The notes beneath the pieces are model-generated. The model was not told the origin of the DNA. It saw only the letters and a program-made list of their open reading frames with translations, and did no database searches. The position numbers were made by a program, and so were the translations under genes. From positions 15,038,270 to 15,102,269 of the forward strand of contig CALNVZ010003430.1 in NCBI GenBank assembly GCA_940671915.1: 64,000 nt of DNA, given 5' to 3'. Each line of letters starts with the position of its first letter. Positions within the stretch are counted from its first letter, which is position 1. Shown piece by piece: positions 58,201-64,000 of this stretch. Origin of the DNA: Paracentrotus lividus. Its lineage: Eukaryota; Echinodermata; Echinoidea; Camarodonta; Echinidae.

Positions 58201-61200
58201 ATTGTTTCTATAATCCCATAAACATACATGTACATGTGGGTGAAATGGTTTTATCATCTATAAAAGAATGGTGCATTACCTCATCTAGCTGTATATTCTG
58301 TTCCTTGATATGTGTTTCTAGTCGTGATACTGTGGCTTGTAACCGTTCTCTCTCCAAGCTCATTGTAGCCTCCTGCTCCTCTAGTCGTCTCTTCATTCTC
58401 TTGGTTTCCTCCTCCCTCTCTCTCACTTCCTGGAGACGGTTGTCAAGCTGGAATTGATGCTGGTCTGAAACCCTTCCCTACATGTCATAAAAAACATATG
58501 AAAATTGCGAAAAATCTTAAAACTTGTAACTGTATTGATGTTAACACACCAGTTTACTAATAAAAATAATATGTTGCCTAAGAGAACTGAGTGTATTAAA
58601 TCTTTAGGAAAGAGAGAATTTAGTGTTTCACAACATATCATGTCTTCTGCCACACAAAATGCAATTCAGAGATAGTCAAGTTAAAATGTTTTTCACTGAT
58701 TTTTTTTGGTCTCATTTTACTACTTTTGAGATACAGTGTAGAACATGTAAAGAATACTGTGTTGTTAATCACCCTGTGAAGCTGGAACTCTGAAAACTGT
58801 CTATTTAATTAGTTAGAGTGAATTTTTCATTGATGGCCTTTCTCCAGGAACATGAAACACAAAAACGTTAACAGCCTTTATGCAGGAAGGCAACAATATA
58901 TAGTCCAGTCCTGTTATAACCAGCACAAATACAAGATCTTGATACAACTAGGAGGTTCTCCTAGTTGTATCAAAGATGCTTACATTGTGTTAAGTAGAAT
59001 GTTTAACAAGATTTTATTATAAATAGGTAATTGGCTTGGTCCATAGCACCTCATTATAACAGAAGTGGAATTTAAAAGGATTTCAAAAAGACAAATCCTA
59101 CATACCTGCAATGAGTTGATCTGATCACCAACAAGCCCCACTCTCTCTACCACATCTTTCAATGACTTTGTATGACTTGTACTGTCTTTCATTGAGTCCA
59201 TCTGATGCTGCATTGCTTTTCTCGTCTCATCTAGCTCACGTCTGTTCTGAAGACGAAGATCATCCATCTCTTGCTTGTGTATCTAATGGAAAATTGGTGT
59301 AATTCATCATTTGACACATTAGAATAAAATAAAATATAAATAATGAATGGCAATCGAAGAGAAAGTGACTTTGCCACAATTCAAGCCCTATATCTAGTGA
59401 TCCATACTTTACAGACATACAAAAGCTCAATCAAATATTTTTATTCAATGACTTGCATCACTAAAATGCCAAAATGATTGACTAAGACCAGCCTAGTATT
59501 TATCACAAGGAGCAAATTTGAAACCCACAAGTGATGTTGACTAAATATTAACCACTTCAAGACACCTTCATACCTGTTTCAGTTTCTCCAATTCCTTCCC
59601 ATGCTCATCATAAACCTTCTCCATCCTCCCCTGATGCTCACTCACAACCTTTGACCTCTCAGCAATGATCAACTGCAGCCTGTCCTCATATCGTTTGGCG
59701 GATTCCTCCATGTCCTGGTGAACTCTAGCCTCTCTCTTTTTGGCTCCTTCCTCCAGAAGGCTGATGTAGCTCTGGTGGTTGGTCTCTACTGTATCTAGCT
59801 GTTGCTTATGATGTTTCTCCAGGAACTGAATGGATGACTCCAGCTGGGTCTTCTCTGCTTCTAGCTGCCGCACCTGATTGTAATGAATGATTAAAGAAGT
59901 TAGTAGGAACCTTGATTAATCTCATATCTCGATAACCCCAGGAAACTCAAGTAATTCCAATGGTTGGTAATTTCTTTGTCATCATCCGCAAACACTGTGT
60001 CATAAGTAGGTCTTACATTTTGCAGAAAAACCTGATGATTTGCTTCACAGTAATAACTGTTTCTAACAAACCCCAAAATTCGCTACATTTGCAAGCATTT
60101 GCCAGCAATGAGAAAGGAAGAGTTCACAAACATTCACCACACAGTGAAATTGAAGCACTGTGATTATGTACCTTGTTTTCCAGCCACGGATTCCCTGATG
60201 ACATTCCTCCAATGCTACCAACCCCGAGACCGGTTCCGTTACCGGGCGTGGCACCGAGACCAAACCCAATTCCCAGTCCAGGCATGGACGATGGCGCTGA
60301 TGACTGGAGCATCTGTTGCTGCATCATTGCCTGTTGTTGCTTCATTGCTTCTTGTTGCTGTTGAAGGGCTTGTTGCTGCTGTTGTAGCATAGCTTTCTGT
60401 TGTTGCTCTTGTATCAGTCGCATCTGTGTCTCATGTTCTGCTGCCATTTGGAGCTACATTGTATGAGGTAAATAATCAGAATGGTTAAACCGTTTTGTAT
60501 CTTCATGAAACTAAAACCTAAACAAGAATTGATGGAGCAATTTTGATATCCACCTCCTTCATAAATAGTATTATAGTTATTTTTTATGGTAAACCAACCT
60601 TTATGACTTCTGAATCCTAGAAAATTATTTTAGATGCATAAAGGGGGAGGCAAATATACATATAGCGTTAATGCTATTCAGAAGCCCGAATAATTAAAGA
60701 GAAATTTCTAATGAGGTCACAAGATTGACTTGTGGAATAAACTCACACTAATCTGGAAGAGGTTATAACGATTCACCTAAAACTTGATGTATGCTGTAAA
60801 TGTTTTAAAACACCAAAATGACACAAAGTTATATAAATTGGAGAATCACATGCATTGAACACAGAAATGCTTGTAAGGGACTGCACATTAATATATGGCC
60901 TAATTAAACCTTTGTGCTGTTTTTTAGTTTAAATATACAAACGATGTAACAAAATACACATAGTGTATAACTTGTTTTTTTCGCGATAGTTTTGTGAAGC
61001 TATTTATAGTAATGAAAACATCACAAAGATTGCATAATTATCCGCTCGCAAATTTCCCAAACTAGTCCAAAATCGCAAACTGTACACAAAAATATTGACT
61101 CATACAGTACCTGTTGTTGTTTGAGAGTTGTCTCATATTCCAGCATACTCTCCCTCTGTCTCTCTAGTTGTCTCTGACTCTCATTCAACATCCCTGACAC

Positions 61201-62852
61201 ATCACTACTTCTTGGTTGTAGCAACCCTGTGGTTGTAGAACCAGTTTGTGGTATACCACCTGTTGTTGGAGTTGCAGGAGGGGCAGCAAGTGGAGTTGAG
61301 GTGTTCGGGGGATGTTGAGAGGAGGTAAACTGTGGTGTGGTAGGTGTTGCAGCAACATTGCTGGAAGAGTTGAGACCTTGTTGCTGTTGTTGTTGCCTCA
61401 TCTCTTGACGCCACTTAGGTTCCCGTCTCCCTACATGATATAAATGAATGCAACCATTTTCATTATTGCTGATGTACATGTTATTAAAAATAAAAAATTA
61501 ATTGTCTTCAACAATATTCTTCTTCTCTTTGAACAAGTTCACAGTTTTTCTGATCATGTTTAATCCTGTTTAAATAAGTTCAAATAAATGAATAAATTAT
61601 TCTTATTTCTATCTTTTTATTCAAAGTGGGTTTTCTTCTAAAAACTATGCATCATAGGCTGTGTATTTAAGGTCAGCATACCCCTCAGAACTATTTGCAA
61701 AACTGATTGATGTATTTCAGACTGTAAAAACAAAATTCAACTATTTGCAAGTACATGTAGATTTGCTGTGGTGTGCAAGAGGACAGATGGATGATTTGGG
61801 GATAAGGCTGGAGATGGTTGAAGGCGGTTTGGAAGAATAGAAAGAGCTAGGAACGTAAAGGCTGTTTCAAGCGATTGGAGGAGTAAGCTAAGGGGTGGTT
61901 CTACATGTAGATATGTATTTAAATCTTTAACACAAAACATATTGATAGAATTTTACCGTTAAACTTGTTCTTTTAAGTATAACAGATCTCCCAGTCTCAT
62001 TCAATGTGATTTGTATTCTCAAAAAATTTTTTAGGGCAAGTGTATTTTTTTAAATAAATGAATAGCAATCAATATATTCCACAGCTAATAAAAGGAGAGA
62101 ATACATTGAATGAAATGCAGAGCATATAATCAGTTAATAGGGAATACAGACCTGATGTTGCTGGTCTCGGATCGCCAGTGAGTGAGGTAGTAGAAGATTG
62201 GCGTTGAAGGGGTGCCGTAGAAGACTGGAAATGAATGAAAAGAGTTTCATATGATAATCGTAATAGCCAAAAGCCTTATTAAATACAATTCAAAATTGAG
62301 CATATCATAACATACAGGTAACCAACAGTTCATAAATTGAGGGACAGGTTGCACGAATTTGTTTTTAAATTAATTCTTACATTCTTATATGTAAGTACAT
62401 TGTACAACATCTATTTTTTAAAACAAATCTGATTTATGCTTTCAATATTCAAAGCAATTTATTCTGGGGTCTGAGTTTTCCTTTAATAACAATAATAATA
62501 CACAAGTACTGTTTAGACATTAGGGAAACATACTATCTAATAATATACATTTCTACGGACAATAACAGCAATGGAAGACATAAAGTTTAAAAGTAATAAC
62601 ATTGGAAGTCCATTGCAGTTACCATGATCTATCATTGGTCTACATGTGCATGTACCTGATTTGTCTGAGGTGTAGGAGTCTGTGCGCTAGGGGGCTTAGA
62701 GGCAGTGCTTTGAGCAGAAGGGGGAGGACGCTCCACCGCTTTTGGCACAGGTTCATCTTTCTCTATAGCAGCAAGCTGTTTGATCTGTTGAGCTATCAAG
62801 CTGGCTCGAAGGGGATCACTCTCACCTAATGGGTCATTATCATCATCATCAC
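52187..62852 (-). CDS. FBF1: FBF1 (Fas-binding factor 1), C-terminal 845 residues, 13 exons; 5' end outside window
   Basis: Minus-strand exons in transcription order: 62852-62656, 62224-62152, 61430-61111, 60453-60172, 59873-59574, 59282-59106, 58477-58280, 56982-56860, 56044-55901, 55168-54866, 54247-54091, 53491-53304, 52264-52187. All phases close, giving 845 residues after a 2-nt partial codon. The product is a disordered, Gln-rich region followed by a long coiled coil. It matches human FBF1 through TSHTKSL (human TSHTRSL), EEERKVMSDQLASEQ (EEQRKVMAQQMAMER), AEQKSIMGQCMEERK (EEQKSVMLKCGEERR), TREGTLESLATERHQL (QREGTLISLAKEQAEL) and the ending DKEFLDEETSFLESL (DRDFLENEQFFLETL). Known role: a distal appendage/transition-fibre protein at the base of the cilium required for entry of transport particles. 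Confidence 0.92.
53304..53491 (-). CDS. FBF1: FBF1 exon: PFP-like linker and helix
   Basis: Encodes APWQEQQVPPSDSFPMMMSS, GPGVMTSTYFQGGEPMPSTT and VDNRLAQAEHDRTVNVWKLA, ending AAER. It occupies the place of human RLALLRHMAEQ just before the last exon. 188 nt; acceptor TCATAACAG, donor AGG|GTAAGC. Confidence 0.85.
53541..53880. repeat. ATG/GAT trinucleotide microsatellites
   Basis: Two blocks of (GAT)n and GGT/GTG variants (about 53544-53670 and 53743-53872) in an FBF1 intron. Poly-Met and poly-His frames over them are artefacts. Confidence 0.95.
54091..54247 (-). CDS. FBF1: FBF1 exon: end of coiled coil with CKQC pair
   Basis: Encodes ALDHQLEELRATERKIAEDR, LQIAENQRALEKSIGSLLCK and QCGSSLSLQNIH, leaving one base. 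The closely spaced CxxC (LLCKQCG) is not in the human sequence I know and resembles half a zinc-binding knuckle. Acceptor TTTATTTTAG, donor ATG|GTACGC. Confidence 0.85.
54531..54830 (-). repeat. Three tandem partial copies of the FBF1 54866 exon donor edge
   Basis: Plus-strand edges CTGTTTCCTGGCTGTGTGCT (54531), CCTTTTCCTGGCTGTATGAA (54661) and CTCTTTCCTGGCTGAGTGTT (54762) copy the true CTGTTTCCTAGCTGCATGCT (54866). Preceding intron bases (AAGACAATGTTTAC and variants) repeat too. All keep a GT donor on the minus strand; the 54531 copy has an extra base, so it is out of frame. Confidence 0.9.
54866..55168 (-). CDS. FBF1: FBF1 exon: coiled coil (TREGTLESLATE)
   Basis: Encodes EQATREGTLESLATERHQLT, LEQRRLELEKEQDELQLEKS, RLQRLGDSLQARSKELQGMV and ends AARKQ, matching human DTQREGTLISLAKEQAELKI onward. 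303 nt, phase 0; acceptor CTGCCAG, donor CAG|GTAAAC. Confidence 0.94.
55281..55480. mobile_element. Small inverted-repeat element (TACAGT-GAAACTT type)
   Basis: Left TTACAGTAGAAACTTGATA and right, inverted, GTACAGTGGAACTTATATTA form imperfect terminal repeats, with AAGATT(T/C)T(G/T)GATATAA repeated inside. Further ends of the same type (CCACTGTACAATGG) occur near 53278. Confidence 0.5.
55901..56044 (-). CDS. FBF1: FBF1 exon: coiled coil (AEQKSIMGQCMEERK)
   Basis: Encodes NAVLAEQKSIMGQCMEERKA, LATERAQFAASRREWEAKMK and EEMSKASQ, matching human LLEEQKSVMLKCGEERRRLAAEWAEFSAQQ. 144 nt, phase 0; acceptor TTTCAATAG, donor CAG|GTACTG. Confidence 0.94.
56602..56800 (-). repeat. Tandem partial copies of the FBF1 56860 exon donor edge
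   Basis: Plus-strand CCTTTGCTTGTTGTAGAGAT at 56704 and CCTTAACTTGTTGTAGAGAT at 56601 copy the true edge CCTTGGCTTGTTGTAGTGAT at 56859. The nearer copy extends through GCTCTGAGGCAAGCTAGTCT into exon-like sequence. Both retain a GTAC donor on the minus strand. Intervening sequence is rich in CTAC/ACCACTAC repeats. Confidence 0.88.
56860..56982 (-). CDS. FBF1: FBF1 exon: coiled coil (EEERKVMSDQL)
   Basis: Encodes DRWRLRQEQNKLTSLQKMME and EERKVMSDQLASEQSSLQQA, matching human ERWRVTAEQSKAESMQRALEEQRKVMAQQMAMER. 123 nt, phase 0; acceptor CTATTACAG, donor AAG|GTATGG. Confidence 0.94.
57063..57900 (+). mobile_element. Retroelement-like open reading frame remnant nested in an FBF1 intron
   Basis: A plus-strand frame runs with MNEEIPASNKEILSAIHNLQ, RQKHIRIADRSSQGWATVKE and VTDDLADDSDDEKRLRK, then loses the frame. 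Another frame at 57661-57900 is open but not recognisably related. The charged DDSDDEKRLRK after a GW-TVKEYV block resembles the first reading frame of retroelements common in marine invertebrates (DIRS-type is my best guess). Its GC content is above the surrounding intron. No polymerase is present. Confidence 0.35.
57848..58215 (-). repeat. Tandem partial copies of the FBF1 58280 exon donor edge
   Basis: Exon-like edges begin at 58106 and 57938, with a fainter third at 57848-57898; spacing about 170 bp. On the plus strand each shows (C)TCATCTA, ATTCT(G/A)TTCCTT, ATGTGCTTC(A/T)AGTCG and GGCTTGTAACC variants, and the first intron bases with ATGGTTTTATCA also repeat. The 58106 copy keeps a GT donor but is frameshifted; the 57938 copy has lost it. 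Confidence 0.88.
58280..58477 (-). CDS. FBF1: FBF1 exon: coiled coil (VREREEET)
   Basis: Encodes GRVSDQHQFQLDNRLQEVRE, REEETKRMKRRLEEQEATMS and ERLQATVSRLETHIKEQNIQ, like human RDMEEERSRLQEVIGKMEVRLSEQ. 198 nt, phase 0; acceptor GACATGTAG, donor GAG|GTAATG. Degenerate copies of its donor edge lie downstream at 57848-58215. Confidence 0.92.
59106..59282 (-). CDS. FBF1: FBF1 exon: coiled coil with TSHTKSL
   Basis: Encodes IHKQEMDDLRLQNRRELDET, MDSMKDSTSHTKSLKDVVER and VGLVGDQINSLQ, matching human SATSHTRSLNSIIHQMEKF. 177 nt, phase 0; acceptor TCCATTAG, donor CAG|GTATGT. Confidence 0.93.
59574..59873 (-). CDS. FBF1: FBF1 exon: coiled coil
   Basis: Encodes VRQLEAEKTQLESSIQFLEK, HHKQQLDTVETNHQSYISLL and RYEDRLQLIIAERSKVVSEH, resembling the human stretch with HQAELELIEVAHRNRLKVLE. 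300 nt, phase 0; acceptor TTACAATCAG, donor CAG|GTATGA. Confidence 0.93.
60172..60453 (-). CDS. FBF1: FBF1 exon: Gln/Met-rich helix and Gly-rich linker
   Basis: Encodes LQMAAEHETQMRLIQEQQQK, a long Gln-rich helix and a Gly-rich segment (LGIGFGLGATPGNGTG), ending NPWLENK. 282 nt, phase 0 at both ends; acceptor CAATGTAG, donor AAG|GTACAT. Repetitive CAR codons drive the Gln runs. Confidence 0.88.
60454..61110 (-). other. FBF1 intron between 61111 and 60453 exons
   Basis: Begins on the minus strand with TACTGTATGAGTCAATATTT at about 61109-61090, the terminal sequence of a small inverted-repeat family also seen at 19696-19896; that element reaches to about 61006. The rest of the intron is unremarkable. 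Confidence 0.5.
61111..61430 (-). CDS. FBF1: FBF1 exon: WRQE motif, Gln run and start of coiled coil
   Basis: Encodes RREPKWRQEMRQQQQQQGLN, a Pro/Thr-rich linker, then MLNESQRQLERQRESMLEYE and TTLKQQQ. Acceptor TCATGTAG, donor CAG|GTACTG. The downstream intron starts with the end of a small inverted-repeat element that supplies the bases of the donor. Confidence 0.85.
62152..62224 (-). CDS. FBF1: FBF1 exon: Ser/Thr-rich linker
   Basis: Encodes SSTAPLQRQSSTTSLTGDPR and PATS, leaving one base of a Gly codon. Acceptor CATTTCCAG, donor TCAG|GTCTGT. Not conserved in sequence, but the phases fit both neighbours. Confidence 0.75.
62656..62852 (-). CDS. FBF1: FBF1 exon (first in window): acidic, Pro/Ser-rich
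   Basis: Two bases of a split codon, then DDDDNDPLGESDPLRASLIA, QQIKQLAAIEKDEPVPKAVE and a Pro/Ser/Thr-rich tail ending PTPQTNQ. Acceptor CTGTTGCAG, donor CAG|GTACAT. DPLG-type acidic motifs are typical of the disordered N-terminal half of FBF1. Confidence 0.8.
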
Positions 62853-62889
62853 CTGCAACAGAATCATTGAATTAACAAGTGGATTAGTA

Positions 62890-64000
62890 AATTACGCGGT
62901 GCGCAATATATGTCCCCGCCGATAATGTAAAATTCCCATTATGTCGCATCAGTGCTATCACATAAGGCAATCGGAATCAAAATCGGGTAAAAAATGGTGA
63001 AGGAGTAGCATTTTGTAGCCAATGTAGAATATAGGTCAAAAATCAGGGTCAAGGGTCAAAGGTCAAAGGGGTCAAAATTCTGTGAAGAAGTTTTGTAGTC
63101 CTCACCTAGTGCTATCAAATAAAGCAAACAGAATCAAAATCGGATGAAAATTGGTGAAGGAGTAGCATTTTGTAGCCAATGTACAATATAAATAAAAATG
63201 AAGGTCAAAGGTCAAAGGGGTCAAAAGTCAAAATTCCGTGAAGAAGTTTGGTAATCCTCACCTAGTGCTATCACATAAAGCAAATGGAATCGAAATCGGT
63301 GAAAAATGGCAAAGGAGTAGCATTTTGAAGCCAATGTACAATATAGGTCAAAGGTCAAAGGGGTCAAAAGTTCAAAATTCCGTGACGAAGTTTTGTAGTC
63401 CTCACCTAGTGCTATCACATAAAGCAAACGAAATCGAAATCGGATGAAAATGGCGAAGGAGTAGCATTTTGTAGCCAATTAACAAATAAAGGTCAAAATC
63501 AGGTCAAAGGTGAAAGGTCAAAATTCTGTGAAGAAGTTTGGTATCTCACACTAGTGCTACGCATAAAGCAAACGGAATCGAAATCGGATGAAAAATGGTG
63601 AAGGAGTAGCATTTTGTTAGCCAATGTACATATAAATAAAAATCAAGCTCAAAGGTCAAAGGGGTCAAAAGTCAAAATTCCGTGAAGAAGTTTTGTAGTC
63701 CTCACCTAGTGCTATCACATAAAGCAAACGGAATCGAAATTGGATGAAAAATGGCGAAGGAGTAGCATTTTGTAGCCAATTAACAATATAGGTCAAAAAT
63801 CAAGGTCAAAGGTCAAAGGGTCATAGTCAAAATTGTGTGAAGAAGTTTTGTAGTCCTCACCTAGTGCTATCACATAAAGCAAACAGAATCGAAATCGGAT
63901 GAAAAATGGCGAAGGAGTAGCATTTTGTAGCCAATTAACAATAAAGGTCAAAAATCAGGGTCAAAGGTCAAAGGTCAAAATTCTGTGAAGAAGTTTGGTA
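62890..64000. repeat. Tandem array of about seven units with a period near 150 bp, continuing past the window
   Basis: Plus-strand units carry TCCTCACCTAGTGCTATCAC, AAAGCAAACGGAATCGAAAT, GAAGGAGTAGCATTTTGTAG and AGGTCAAAGGTCAAAGGGGT. CTCACCTAGTG-type anchors are at 63101, 63257, 63401, 63545 (altered), 63701 and 63856, giving periods of 144-156; a diverged first unit starts near 62940. Reading frames here arise from the repeat. It lies in the FBF1 intron upstream of the 62656-62852 exon. Confidence 0.93.

Noticed and set aside
63221-63478. 85-codon minus-strand frame with internal repeats as a repeat protein
   Set aside because: The protein repeat is simply the tandem DNA unit of about 150 bp read through; neighbouring units have stops and shifts.
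62890-64000. CRISPR array
   Set aside because: Units of about 150 bp without short palindromic repeats and spacers, in an animal nuclear intron; an ordinary tandem array.

Overview
The window is nuclear DNA of an invertebrate animal. It is AT-rich, with short exons bounded by GT/AG splice sites, long introns full of small inverted-repeat transposons, and very many copies of the palindrome TACATGTA. All three genes have clear animal orthologues. The repeat style suggests a marine deuterostome, most likely an echinoderm, but this is inferred from general character and not from a marker gene.

Layout. (1) 237-27416, plus strand: a complete TOM1/TOM1L2-type gene (VHS + GAT endosomal ubiquitin adaptor). 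It has 14 firm coding exons and one 18-nt microexon, about 628 residues. A second possible 15-nt microexon lies in the last intron. (2) 27417 to about 29.9 kb: probable 3' UTR, then an intergenic stretch to 34.2 kb. (3) 34206-46487, plus strand: a complete sphingosine kinase gene of 5 coding exons, 567 residues, with one 7.4-kb intron. (4) About 46.5-48.8 kb: a repeat region holding seven identical-type tRNA-Thr(AGT)-like units, one inverted and six direct with a period near 285 bp. It lies before the first good poly(A) signal after the kinase stop. (5) 52187-62852, minus strand: 13 exons covering the C-terminal 845 residues of FBF1, the ciliary transition-fibre protein. Its N-terminus lies beyond the right edge. 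(6) About 62.9-64.0 kb: a tandem array with a period near 150 bp inside the next FBF1 intron.

Exons were joined by hand. In each gene the reading phase closes across every junction (TOM1 1887 nt, SPHK 1704 nt, FBF1 2538 nt plus a 2-nt partial codon), which strongly supports the models. The three genes are not an operon or pathway: TOM1 sorts ubiquitylated cargo at endosomes, sphingosine kinase makes sphingosine-1-phosphate, and FBF1 gates the cilium base. FBF1 and SPHK1 are also near neighbours in human 17q25, so their closeness here may be ancestral.

The main unusual signal is that at six places, in all three genes, one edge of an exon plus its splice junction and flanking intron has been tandemly copied. 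One intact exon remains beside a row of decaying partial copies. Acceptor-side copies lie upstream of the exon (TOM1 exon 2, SPHK exon 2) and donor-side copies lie downstream (TOM1 exon 6 and three FBF1 exons). Other points are a hAT-type element with a perfect 8-bp target duplication, palindromic elements flanked by TTAA, a Penelope-like inverted repeat with hammerhead-ribozyme core pieces, and a GC-rich block of unknown origin in the SPHK intron.
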